Assembly (NCBI RefSeq): GCF_017876095.1
Contig: NZ_JAGINM010000027.1
Coordinates: 20,715 to 84,714 of the forward strand
Source of the DNA: Azospirillum agricola
GTDB taxonomy: Bacteria > Pseudomonadota > Alphaproteobacteria > Azospirillales > Azospirillaceae
Reading direction: 5' to 3'
Length of the DNA: 64,000 nt
Part shown: positions 6,612-13,939 of the stretch, one piece after another
Layout of the letters: the number at the start of each line of letters is the position of its first letter
Numbering within the stretch: position 1 is the stretch's first letter
Translations under genes and position numbers: made by a program
The notes under the pieces: generated by a model
Told to the model about the DNA's origin: nothing
Database searches by the model: none
The model's input: only the letters and a program-made list of their open reading frames with translations

Positions 6612-7601
6612 ATGGATGGCATGGGTGATACCGGTTGGATCAGCCGCCTTTTGAGGGCGAGGCAACGACGTTCAGCAGTCACGGTTGAGCCGCCACAGGC
6701 GGAGACGGAGACCGACTCGCTAAAGCGCTATGTGGTGATCGACTGCGAGACGACGGGCTTATCAACGGCCCGGGGCGACCGGATGGTTAGCTTCGCTGCC
6801 ATCGAGATCCTTGGGGTAGAGCCATCAGGGCGCAGCTTAAGTCTGATCTTCAACCCTGGCCGAAACTCAGATCCTCGCGCCCGGAGCGTCCACCGGTTAT
6901 CCGACCACCTGCTTCGCCATCAGTCGCCGTTCTCATCGAGCCGCGACATAATCCATGACTTCTTGGCGGATGCAGTCATCGTTGGACACAACGTCCAGTT
7001 CGATCTGTCATTCCTCTCTCACGAGTTCGCCCTATGCGGCTCCCGGTGGCATCAAGGCGCAAGCATCTGCACGCAGGAAGCATTCCAGGGATTGGGCATG
7101 GGGCGGGCGAGCTTAGATGCCGCAGCGGCGCATTTTGACATCGATATCTCCGCTCGCGCAGAATTCCACGGCGCCTTCATCGACGCGGAGATAACGAGCC
7201 AGCTTTTCCAAAGGATGGTGTTGGGGAAGGAGGTGGCGCGCGAAATTGCTCATTTGCCGCCGACTAACTTCGTGGAGCCCCCGCCTCTCGTGCAGAGCGC
7301 GGCAACCACCAAGGCGGGGCACGGTGTCCAGGGACTCGCCTTCGCCATAACCGGCGAGTTGACCAACATGACGCGCGATGAGGCAGCAGATCTGGTCGAG
7401 CGCCTCGGTGGCATATGGCACAAGGCCGTCAAAAAAGACACCGATTTCCTTGTGATCGGCCACGCGCCGGGAAATACGAAAATCGAGACAGCCGCCGCGC
7501 GACGGGCCAGGTATGGCAAGCCGGACAACATCGATGAAGCCCAGTTCTTACGTTTCATCGATTCGTCAGTTCAGGCCAATAATAATGTAAGGGTGAAGTA
7601 A
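6612..7601 (+). CDS. DnaQ-like 3'-5' exonuclease fused to a BRCT domain
   Basis: A 329-residue protein. The DEDDh exonuclease signature is complete: D44 and E46 in VIDCETTGL, D131 in GHNVQFDLSF, H186 and D191 in FHGAFIDAEIT. After a linker, residues about 239-317 form a BRCT domain (LAFAITGELTNMTRDEAADL, LGGIWHKAVKKDTDFLVIG). The family removes nucleotides from 3' ends; BRCT domains bind DNA ends or phosphoproteins. It is not associated with a polymerase here. Neighbours are a WYL-like protein upstream and an AT-richer unknown gene 2 bases downstream, so a three-gene operon is likely. It lies between OL and the repressor, where lambda keeps its rex genes. Confidence 0.88.
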   Translation: MDGMGDTGWISRLLRARQRRSAVTVEPPQAETETDSLKRYVVIDCETTGLSTARGDRMVSFAAIEILGVEPSGRSLSLIFNPGRNSDPRARSVHRLSDHLLRHQSPFSSSRDIIHDFLADAVIVGHNVQFDLSFLSHEFALCGSRWHQGASICTQEAFQGLGMGRASLDAAAAHFDIDISARAEFHGAFIDAEITSQLFQRMVLGKEVAREIAHLPPTNFVEPPPLVQSAATTKAGHGVQGLAFAITGELTNMTRDEAADLVERLGGIWHKAVKKDTDFLVIGHAPGNTKIETAAARRARYGKPDNIDEAQFLRFIDSSVQANNNVRVK

Positions 7602-7602
7602 T

Positions 7603-8166
7603 ATGGCGGCGACATTCGAAGATATTGGCCTTGATTTATTCATCGAACATTTTCTAGATGGAGTTGTAATCCCCAATCATTACAAGAAGAAAAAGAAGGA
7701 AAAATTAACTTCGATTCGAGAATCTGATCTTCTCCCTATTGCATTATCCAACGGTCGTGCCGCATTTTCCGCCAGAGTTGAGGCAGGCGAGCAGGTTTGG
7801 AATGTATCGTTTACGCAGCACAACCTGCGTGTTTGGGTGAATAAAAACTGGAACACAGAGGCCCCTACGGTAGAGGGCCCTGCCGTTCGATCGTCCATTG
7901 CGAAAGTGTTGGAGGAAATTAGAGTCAAACAATTCATGTCGCCCGAGCAATCGACATGGCTTCTTCAGAGTTTTTGGAATGGGGAGGAGAGCGCCGCCGG
8001 ACCCAACCTTGTTGGTGGGAATCTGCCGGGGTGGTTTGAAGAATTGGCCGACCAGTCTCTCATTGTGCCGGCGTTAGGGATGCTTCGCTGGTGCCTGACG
8101 GTAGAGGGGAGTGAGGTGTTCGAAATCCTCCACCGCTCCGTCAGACGCCACGACGCCCCAACATGA
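7603..8166 (+). CDS. third gene of the DnaQ-BRCT cassette, unknown (187 aa)
   Basis: It starts 2 bases after the exonuclease stop. It begins MAATFEDIGLDLFIEHFLDG, then a striking lysine run (HYKKKKKEKL), and later Trp-rich segments (VWNVSFTQHNLRVWVNKNW, WLLQSFWNG, LRWCLTVEG). The first 300 bases are clearly more AT-rich than neighbouring genes, pointing to recent acquisition. No domain recognised. Tight spacing suggests it works with the exonuclease. Confidence 0.7.
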   Translation: MAATFEDIGLDLFIEHFLDGVVIPNHYKKKKKEKLTSIRESDLLPIALSNGRAAFSARVEAGEQVWNVSFTQHNLRVWVNKNWNTEAPTVEGPAVRSSIAKVLEEIRVKQFMSPEQSTWLLQSFWNGEESAAGPNLVGGNLPGWFEELADQSLIVPALGMLRWCLTVEGSEVFEILHRSVRRHDAPT

Positions 8167-8202
8167 TCGGGCGGGGAGCTGCTCCAGCGACAACAGCCAG
8201 GG

Positions 8203-8529
8203 TCACGCTGCCGCTGCAATTTCAACCGGCAAGCTGGCGACCGGCGCCGGCTTGGTCGCGCGCCAGAACGCTGCAACAGGGTTGCCGCAGCCGTGCCCAG
8301 CGGCGTCATGGCCGTCATCGGTGGCCGCCTCCAGGAAGTAATGCGCGACGAAGATCCGGACTTCGCTGGCCAGGTTCGGAGCCGGGAACGCGTCGAGGCC
8401 GGAGATCAGGGCGCTGACCGTCACTCCTTCCTTGACCGCGATCTTGTCCAGCGCGCTCCAGATGATGGTCTCCAGGCGCATCGAGGTCCGCCGGCCGTTC
8501 ACCATCACGTTCTTCATCACCAGAGCCAT
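8203..8529 (-). CDS. ribbon-helix-helix domain protein
   Basis: About 108 residues from ATG 8529. VNGRRTSMRLETIIWSALDK followed by IAVKEGVTVSALISGLDAF fits the RHH_4-type ribbon-helix-helix domain (a strand with R-T-S-M-R-L, then two helices), used for DNA binding by small repressors. The C-terminal part is Ala-rich and contains His/Cys. It is convergent with the DnaQ-BRCT cassette and divergent from the DMT transporter (96 bases between starts), so it may regulate the transporter. Confidence 0.7.
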   Translation of the reverse strand: MALVMKNVMVNGRRTSMRLETIIWSALDKIAVKEGVTVSALISGLDAFPAPNLASEVRIFVAHYFLEAATDDGHDAAGHGCGNPVAAFWRATKPAPVASLPVEIAAAA

Positions 8530-8624
8530 CACGACCTACCTTGCGAAACAGTTGCATTTGTCGGAGTTTCGATCCGCGAGAGGCGGCGTCGCAGTGAAGA
8601 ACTTCACACGCCGCATACGGGACG

Positions 8625-9548
8625 ATGCAGAAAACGAGGTGGATGGTGGGTGGTGCGACAAAAGGCGCGCTCTGGACGCTGGTATCGGCGCTTTCGTTCA
8701 TGTGCGCGAACATCCTGATCAAGCACCTGTCCGCGAAACTGCCGGCGCTGGAGATGGCCTTGTTCCGGTCGGCCGGCGGCCTGCTGATGGCGTTCGTCGC
8801 CTGGCGCGCATTCCTGCACCTCCGCCAGCTCCGCGACCCGCAGTGGCACCTGACCCGCGCGGCGGTCGGCGCCGTCAGCCTGATGGCTCTGGTCCACGCC
8901 TACAGCTCCTTGCCCATCGCCCTGGTGACCGGCTTCATGTATGTCAGGGTCTTGTTGGTCATTCCGATGCAGCGGGTGATCCTGGGCGAATCCGCCGACC
9001 GCCGGGTCTGGATCGCCGCAGGCATCGGCATCGTCGGCGCGCTCATCGCCCTGTGGCCGCGCCTGGTCACCATCGGGACGCCGCATTGGAGCTGGGCGGT
9101 GGGCTCGCTGATCATCGCGGCCTTCGCGGGGGCGGGTAGCCAAATCTGCATGCGCCGGCTGGCCCGGACCAACCCGGCTACGGTGGTGGTCGCCGTGTCG
9201 GCGATCCTGATCAGCGCCATCGTCGCGATCCCGGCCAGCACCGTCGCCGTTGAGCCGCCGGCCGGCGACCTACCGTGGTTGATTGGCATGGCGCTGCTGT
9301 CCGCCTGCGCGCAGTGGGCAACCGTCCGCGGCTACAAGCATGCCTCCCCGGCGGTGCTGATGCCCGTCACCCTGGTTGACGTGCCCGTGGCGCTGGTCTC
9401 CGGCTACCTGCTGTTCGGCGAGGTGCCGACCGTGCACGCGGCGGTGGGAGCGGCGATCATCATCGCGGCGGCGGTCTACGTCACGCGGTCGAGTCGGCCC
9501 GAGTCGCGGCAGGCGACGGGCTCTTCTCCCGGACGGGTTCTCAGCTAA
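8625..9548 (+). CDS. EamA/DMT-family membrane transporter
   Basis: 307 residues with about ten hydrophobic helices arranged as two EamA halves (residues about 10-140 and 150-290). Typical features are ALWTLVSALSFMCANILIK at the start, ALFRSAGGLLMAFVAWR, and near the C-terminus VDVPVALVSGYLLFGEVPT, the signature end of DMT transporters. Substrates of such proteins include amino acids, nucleosides and other metabolites; the substrate here cannot be told. ATG 8625 is used; ATG 8643 is possible. It is not a phage structural or replication gene, so it looks like lysogenic-conversion cargo. Confidence 0.88.
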   Translation: MQKTRWMVGGATKGALWTLVSALSFMCANILIKHLSAKLPALEMALFRSAGGLLMAFVAWRAFLHLRQLRDPQWHLTRAAVGAVSLMALVHAYSSLPIALVTGFMYVRVLLVIPMQRVILGESADRRVWIAAGIGIVGALIALWPRLVTIGTPHWSWAVGSLIIAAFAGAGSQICMRRLARTNPATVVVAVSAILISAIVAIPASTVAVEPPAGDLPWLIGMALLSACAQWATVRGYKHASPAVLMPVTLVDVPVALVSGYLLFGEVPTVHAAVGAAIIIAAAVYVTRSSRPESRQATGSSPGRVLS

Positions 9549-9773
9549 TCGCAGCGCGCAAAGCCAACGTCATAACTTTTTTGGTGACGCCAGACCGCAA
9601 CAAGACGTCGCCAGACCATCAAGATCCCAAAAATGGGACGTGGAGCATGTCCAGGTGAATAACATAGTATGCGCGCACCGAATGATGGTGAAAATCTCCT
9701 ATTGTGACCCGTTTGGGTGATGCGCTCGGATGATTAGGTTGCTAGGCTTGCAGCAACTTAATTCAGCGAGGGC
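9549..9773. other. intergenic region upstream of the LuxR-type regulator
   Basis: About 225 bases, AT-richer than its surroundings. It contains the short inverted repeat TCCCAAAAATGGGA (9625-9638), two partial repeats of GCCAGACC, and ACCC-GTTT-GGGT (9707-9718) shortly before the next gene. No gene is visible. These symmetric elements could bind the downstream regulator. Confidence 0.4.
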
Positions 9774-10847
9774 ATGCCGATTATGGCGGCGCTTGATATT
9801 CCCGCAGATGCTCCGCCTTCCTTGTCGGAAATGGCTGCGCTCGCCGTCCGTCTCGGGTCGGGCGCCGTGGTCTTCAGCCCTGATGATCGGCTTGAGTTCG
9901 CCAGCGACCATTTCCGTCGGATGTATGAGTTCTGCGACTTCGGGCGAGGACTGACCTTCGACGACATCCTTCTGGCGTCGTTGGCAATGGAGGAGAGGGC
10001 CGGCTTCAAACTGCCGGAACCCCCCACGGAAAAGCTGGAACGTACCAAGCGGCGTCGCCGAGTGGAGCGCATGGAGTTTGTCCGTGAGTTCCCCGTGCCG
10101 TTGATGTGCTTGCATTGGATGCACCACAGCGGATGGTCCATCCAGATCAGGGCGGAGCCCAAGCACGTTGGCCTGTCGAGCTTCTTCGACGCCGACCTGC
10201 CTGCCTTCGGCCTTTTGGAGGCCCTTCGTCGTCGAGAAGAACTGTCCCAGCGCGCGGCCGTGCTGGACAGTATCGACCTTGCGGTTGCGGTACTCGGTCC
10301 AGAGGGGGGCGTCAGATATCAAAATGCTGCCTTTGCCGCCCTGGTTGATGCCTCTGATGGGTTGAGGATTGATGATGACGGGCACGTCTGCGCCGTGGAT
10401 GCCGGTAGCGCTGACAGGCTTCAGGCGGTCATCGCCGCAGCGGCGTTTGGTCGGCCAAGCGCCAGACAAGTTGCCATGTGCCTCCCTCGCCAAAGGGGAG
10501 AGCCGCACGTCCTTTCGGTGTCCCGCGGTGTAGGGGCCTTGCTCGGATCGGCCGTCCTTATCATCGCTCCCATCTTGCTGGATGTGGGGACGCTGGCCAG
10601 CATCCTCTATCGCGACTTCGGCTTGACCCAAGCGCAGGCGGAGGTCGCCGCCCATGTCGGGGCAGGATTGTCGCCGGATGAGGCGGCTGAGGCTCTTGGG
10701 AAATCGCGCGACACAGCCCGCACTCAGCTCAAAGGTGTTTTCGCAAGACTTGGACAGAATATCGGAGGCAGGACGCAAGCCCGCCTTACGCGGTTCTCCG
10801 CGTTGCTGTCATCGATTTCCGGTGCCGCCCGGCAGCGCGGTTATTGA
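9774..10847 (+). CDS. LuxR-type transcriptional regulator with PAS-like sensory region
   Basis: 357 residues. The C-terminal 70 residues (LYRDFGLTQAQAEVAAHVGA, GLSPDEAAEALGKSRDTART, FARLGQNIGGRTQ) form a LuxR/GerE-type helix-turn-helix. The central region (about 170-230, with AVLDSIDLAVAVLGPEGGVR) resembles a PAS domain, and the N-terminus (about 20-80) contains a second PAS-like segment. This architecture suggests a ligand- or redox-sensing regulator rather than a phage repressor. ATG 9774 is used; MAALDIP at 9783 is an alternative. It is followed after 14 bases by a DUF1399-like gene, so the two probably form a unit. Confidence 0.8.
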   Translation: MPIMAALDIPADAPPSLSEMAALAVRLGSGAVVFSPDDRLEFASDHFRRMYEFCDFGRGLTFDDILLASLAMEERAGFKLPEPPTEKLERTKRRRRVERMEFVREFPVPLMCLHWMHHSGWSIQIRAEPKHVGLSSFFDADLPAFGLLEALRRREELSQRAAVLDSIDLAVAVLGPEGGVRYQNAAFAALVDASDGLRIDDDGHVCAVDAGSADRLQAVIAAAAFGRPSARQVAMCLPRQRGEPHVLSVSRGVGALLGSAVLIIAPILLDVGTLASILYRDFGLTQAQAEVAAHVGAGLSPDEAAEALGKSRDTARTQLKGVFARLGQNIGGRTQARLTRFSALLSSISGAARQRGY

Positions 10848-10861
10848 ACAGGGGTTAGTCT

Positions 10862-11317
10862 ATGAACATTGATGATGCTCTGAATGCAGTCGAGGCCATC
10901 GATATGAGCGTTCTGGTATCCGACTTGATCGAGAAGGGTACGGACAGGGCGCGTGCCGAACGCTCGGTGGCCCAATATCGTGAGTTCTTCGCCACATGCG
11001 CTGCTTACCCGGATGCACCTCTCGTCCCGACTCATCTGTGCGATCTTGCTTGGCACGCCCACATGCTCCGCCCCAGCAAGTATGCCAGGGATTGCATGGC
11101 GGTGCTGGGCCACATCATGGATCATGACCCCGGAGTCTATCGCACCGGGCCGTTCCAGGAGGCCTACGATCTGACGCGTAAGTTGGTTCCGTACGGACAC
11201 CTGATGCCGGTCGACGCATATGCGCTGGAAAATGAGATGGCCGGGGCTGAGTGTTTCCGCGAACCGAATCAGCGGCCTGATCGCGAGGACCCACTGTACA
11301 TCAAGTTCGACGCATAG
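10862..11317 (+). CDS. DUF1399/GRDP-like protein
   Basis: 151 residues, starting 14 bases after the LuxR-type regulator. The central segment VPTHLCDLAWHAHMLRPSKY, ARDCMAVLGHIMDHDP keeps the D-x-x-W-H-x-H-M-x-x-P-x-x-Y and Cys/His pattern of the DUF1399 (glycine-rich-domain-protein) family. There is no signal peptide or membrane helix. The His/Cys pattern could bind a metal. The family role is unknown in bacteria. The tight pairing with a sensory regulator implies it is the regulated output or a partner. Confidence 0.6.
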   Translation: MNIDDALNAVEAIDMSVLVSDLIEKGTDRARAERSVAQYREFFATCAAYPDAPLVPTHLCDLAWHAHMLRPSKYARDCMAVLGHIMDHDPGVYRTGPFQEAYDLTRKLVPYGHLMPVDAYALENEMAGAECFREPNQRPDREDPLYIKFDA

Positions 11318-11709
11318 CATCAGTCCGCCGACAGGCGGAGGCTACTAAGGCGGTGGGCGCCTTTTCGCTGCGATGGCTTTACCAGAGCCGTCACCAGAGA
11401 AACCAACGGCAATATGCCGGAGGCTGAACTCAACTCCACCCGCACCGCCGGACGGTAAGGGCAAGGATAGACTCAGGGGCGTCCATATGCCGAGTATCTT
11501 TTTGCGTTCGAATGTTGCCACTGAAGAGCAATCCTCGCTGTCGAAGCCTTGCGAGGAAATTTCGACCCCTGGCGAAAGGAGCGCTATTTCGCATGTATTC
11601 GGAGCACGTAGGCTGCGCCAAGGAAGCGCTCCTATCAATTCCCACAACGGATTTGCAAATAGATCCTAATCTTTAGGGTATTGATAGCTTGAGAGTGGAG
11701 TCGCATGTT
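11318..11709. other. gap without a convincing gene
   Basis: About 390 bases. A rightward frame 11373-11669 (MALPEPSPEKPTAICRRLNS) and an overlapping leftward frame 11345-11647 are both open, but neither has a ribosome site or recognisable features. The last 60 bases are AT-rich (CCTAATCTTTAGGGTATTGA) and may contain a promoter for the next small frame. Confidence 0.35.
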
Positions 11710-11877
11710 ATGCTAACGGAAGAAGAGCGCGAGTGGATTGTTAGCGAACTCGCAGAATTCATTCTGGATAAAGGCGTAAGGGGGGAGCGGATCATTATCC
11801 GCTGGATTCGTCTGCGGCGTCGCGCGGCTTCCTGCGGCGCTTCCTATTCGCCTGCAGCGCCTTTCCAGTTTCGATAG
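11710..11877 (+). CDS. possible 55-residue protein opposite the repressor 3' end
   Basis: The frame from ATG 11710 reads MLTEEEREWIVSELAEFILD, then KGVRGERIIIRWIRLRRR, and overlaps the repressor gene tail on the other strand. The first 30 residues look like a genuine acidic helix; the remainder is Arg-rich and may be read-through. No good ribosome site. Given low weight. Confidence 0.3.
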   Translation: MLTEEEREWIVSELAEFILDKGVRGERIIIRWIRLRRRAASCGASYSPAAPFQFR

Positions 11878-12181
11878 CTTCATCCCTGGAAGTCATTTTC
11901 TCTAATATTGCGTTGGCTGCTTGACGCGCACGTACTCTCTGCTCCCAGTCAGGTTCGCCATATTCAAGCAGTTCAACAACAGTCATTCCTGCCGCCTTAG
12001 CAATGGCGTGCAGCGTGGAGACCGTCGGATTGCCCCGCATTGCACTCCGAAGAGTGGACTCATTCTTACCCGCCATCTTCGCCCAGTTGTTAGGCGAATG
12101 GAGGCGGTCTCCATGGACCGACATAACGCGGTCAACCACTTCCCCAAGGTCGGGGCGGTCTGAGATTCTATCGTCTACCAT
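11795..12181 (-). CDS. CI-like phage repressor (HTH, 128 aa)
   Basis: Leftward from ATG 12181 (MVDDRISDRPDLGEVVDRVM). Residues about 30-75 (NNWAKMAGKNESTLRSAMRG, NPTVSTLHAIAKAAGMTVVE) form an XRE/Cro-CI helix-turn-helix. The C-terminus is short and basic (RKRRRKPRDAA), without a LexA-type autoprotease domain, so SOS self-cleavage is not expected. It diverges from a Cro-like gene across 105 bases that contain three CGCG..CGCG operators. A -10-like CATAAT (12193-12188) ends only 6 bases before the ATG, so the message is probably leaderless, as for lambda cI. Confidence 0.82.
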   Translation of the reverse strand: MVDDRISDRPDLGEVVDRVMSVHGDRLHSPNNWAKMAGKNESTLRSAMRGNPTVSTLHAIAKAAGMTVVELLEYGEPDWEQRVRARQAANAILEKMTSRDEAIETGKALQANRKRRRKPRDAADESSG

Positions 12182-12187
12182 GGCCGT

Positions 12188-12230
12188 ATTATGGCGCGAC
12201 CGCGAAAAATCGCGACCGCGCTCTATCGCG
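12188..12230. promoter_or_regulatory. operators OR-a and OR-b plus repressor -10
   Basis: CGCGAAAAATCGCG (12201-12214) and CGCGCTCTATCGCG (12217-12230) are degenerate copies of the CGCGATATATCGCG operator, 16 bases apart centre to centre. CATAAT (12193-12188, leftward) is the likely -10 of the repressor promoter. The first operator sits in its spacer, suggesting autoregulation. Confidence 0.62.
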
Positions 12231-12250
12231 CTCTTCTGGCTCGAATGCGA

Positions 12251-12280
12251 TTGACTAACCGCGATATATCGCGGCATTAT
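12251..12280 (+). promoter_or_regulatory. rightward promoter PR with operator OR-c
   Basis: TTGACT (12251-12256), an 18-base spacer and CATTAT (12275-12280). The perfect 16-base palindrome CCGCGATATATCGCGG (12259-12274) fills the spacer, as at the leftward promoter near 5.7 kb. Transcription would start at about 12287, exactly at the Cro-like ATG. Confidence 0.7.
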
Positions 12281-12286
12281 AGAGCC

Positions 12287-12517
12287 ATGCTTCATATCGA
12301 CGAATGCGTCCATAAAATCTGTTCCTACGCGAAGGCTAAAGGCTGGAGCGCCGAGGAGTATGCGCGCGAAGCGGAGATCCCTCCGAGCACCGCCCGGGAT
12401 GTGCTGAAGAACCGTGGGAACGCGACCCGGAAAACGCTGAGGGCGATGGAAGGTGTGGTGCCGCGCGACTTCGAGGCGCCGGCAGGCGACGTCTCGCCCG
12501 AAGGCGAGGACTCATAG
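12287..12517 (+). CDS. Cro-like HTH protein (76 aa)
   Basis: It starts at ATG 12287 (MLHIDECVHKICSYAKAKGW) and continues SAEEYAREAEIPPSTARDVL and RKTLRAMEGVVPRDF, a compact helix-turn-helix typical of Cro-like or small XRE proteins, with an acidic tail. It diverges from the CI-like gene and is preceded by the operator-containing promoter. The predicted transcription start coincides with the ATG, so a leaderless mRNA is likely. Expected to bind the same CGCG operators and favour lytic growth. Confidence 0.75.
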   Translation: MLHIDECVHKICSYAKAKGWSAEEYAREAEIPPSTARDVLKNRGNATRKTLRAMEGVVPRDFEAPAGDVSPEGEDS

Positions 12518-13143
12518 ATGCCGATCCTCGCTTCCCCGATCCAACCCACCAAACAGAGGACGGCCGAAAGGTCGAGGCTTTCATGGGCAGCATGAACCAA
12601 TTCGTCTGCGCCGTTGCCGGCTTCGTTGCCCGTGTCGGTGTTCAATGGGATGGGTGCCTCACCCAACCAAAGGTCAGGGAAGCTTTCAGCCTCCCGGCTT
12701 GGTCGCCGACCTGGCGCCACTGGCTTCTACTTGCGCCCATTCCCAACGCCTGTGACCGGCTGCCCGGCGAAAATGGCTTCGGCGAGCGGCATCGCGGCGG
12801 AGCCGAGGAGGTGAGCGTCCTGGCTTCCTAACTCGGCTCGCAGATCTCCCTCGGCTTCGTGCGCCAGAACGGTCCGTTCGCCGCCCGCATCATGCGTCAG
12901 GCTTCCAACCCAGGCGCACAGCAACCCCAGCTTACCACGTGGCCAGCATACCGGGCCGGTGGCGGGATAGGGGAGGGCGCAGAAGGTCGGGGCACCAAGG
13001 ACAGGATGGGTAACGCCTACCGCCAATTTGGGGCTCCGGTTGGGTGGTGGGAAAGGTGAGCGGGAAGGGTGGTCAATTCCTCCGCCGCTCACCGGCCGCA
13101 CCGCGGTGGGGACGCGAGGCGGCGATTCGATGGGCTCATCATT
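12518..13143. other. gap downstream of the Cro-like gene
   Basis: About 625 bases with several open frames but no persuasive gene. The best rightward candidate is 12583-12831 (MGSMNQFVCAVAGFVARVGV), which lacks a clear ribosome site and domain; leftward frames here look like shadows. In lambda-like phages this position can hold an N-utilisation site or decayed genes, but no such element was recognised. Confidence 0.35.
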
Positions 13144-13174
13144 TCGCCAAAATGGCGAGTGCGAAACTTATAAT
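13144..13174 (+). promoter_or_regulatory. operator TCGCCA-AAA-TGGCGA and TATAAT box of the early operon
   Basis: A 15-base inverted repeat TCGCCAAAATGGCGA (13144-13158) is followed by a consensus TATAAT (13169-13174), 17 bases before the next start codon. No good -35 is visible at normal spacing, which would suit an activator- or repressor-controlled promoter. Confidence 0.55.
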
Positions 13175-13190
13175 GCACGGGGTTGGTTAT

Positions 13191-13739
13191 ATGAGAACCA
13201 AATGCGAACCTTCCGATGCTGATCTGACCGACCCGGTTCTCAAGATCAAGCACGCGTTCCGCATGCTGGTGAAGCAGGCCGGCGGCGTCGAGGCTGCGGC
13301 GGCCGAAGTCGGCATCAGCATCGCGTCGATCTCCAACTACACCAACCCGAACAAGCCGGACCAAGTCCGTGTCGACGTCATGCACGCGCTGGAGCGGGCC
13401 ATCGGCGACCCGGTGATGCTTCGGGTGCTGGCTGACCTGCACGGCTTCGAGCTGACCCCGAAGGCCCCGGCCGACGGGGACGATCACCAGGGGCTCGACA
13501 TCCATCTCCCGGACAGCATGGACGTGACGCTGAAGGCCGCCGAGATCGGGCAGGCCCTGGCCGATGCGATCGAGCGCGGGGTGATGACCGAGGAGACGGC
13601 TCTCCGCATCGAGGACCGGTGCGGTCGGATCGTGAGCCGCGCCGTGAAGATGCGCGATGTCGCTGCCCGCATCCGGGCCATCGTCAAGAAGAGCCGGAAG
13701 CCGTGGTCCTTGCGTGCCCGCGTCAAGGGAGGCGAGTGA
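13191..13739 (+). CDS. CII/CP76-like phage regulatory protein
   Basis: 182 residues from ATG 13191. The N-terminal half (LKIKHAFRMLVKQAGGVEAA, AAEVGISIASISNYTNPNKP) is a helix-turn-helix followed by VDVMHALERAIGDPVMLRVL. The C-terminal half (AEIGQALADAIERGVMTEET, IEDRCGRIVSRAVKMRDVAA) is helical. This layout resembles phage regulatory protein CII of the CP76 family, which controls the lysogeny decision in P2-like phages. It is the first gene of the rightward early operon and overlaps the next gene (ATGA). Family assignment by pattern only. Confidence 0.68.
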   Translation: MRTKCEPSDADLTDPVLKIKHAFRMLVKQAGGVEAAAAEVGISIASISNYTNPNKPDQVRVDVMHALERAIGDPVMLRVLADLHGFELTPKAPADGDDHQGLDIHLPDSMDVTLKAAEIGQALADAIERGVMTEETALRIEDRCGRIVSRAVKMRDVAARIRAIVKKSRKPWSLRARVKGGE

Positions 13740-13939
13740 TGGACGGCATCACGAATTCCAAGCCGGCGACGGGCAGCGCGGTGTCTGCCGAAGCGACCCG
13801 CCAGCCAAAGTTTCACGGCGCCGCCCGCGGTGCTGGTGGCCACGCCCACATGCTGGCTGTCGACCTGCCGAGCGAGCTGGGCGGCGACGCGATCGCGTCC
13901 GAGTGGGGCGGGCCGCAGTTCCAGGTGAACAAGCAATGA
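13739..13939 (+). CDS. hypothetical small protein (66 aa)
   Basis: It begins at the ATGA overlap with the regulator (MDGITNSKPATGSAVSAEAT) and ends in another ATGA overlap. Ala/Gly-rich, probably flexible, with a conserved-looking end (LGGDAIASEWGGPQFQVNKQ). No domain recognised. Coding is supported by the coupling on both sides. Confidence 0.6.
   Translation: MDGITNSKPATGSAVSAEATRQPKFHGAARGAGGHAHMLAVDLPSELGGDAIASEWGGPQFQVNKQ

Noticed and set aside
9707..9718. A lux-box upstream of the LuxR-type gene
   Set aside because: ACCC-GTTT-GGGT is only a 12-base weak symmetry and does not match the usual 20-base lux box; kept only as a possible site.
12583..12831. 82-codon rightward frame after the Cro-like gene
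   Set aside because: Lacks a ribosome site and recognisable composition; equally long frames exist on the other strand.
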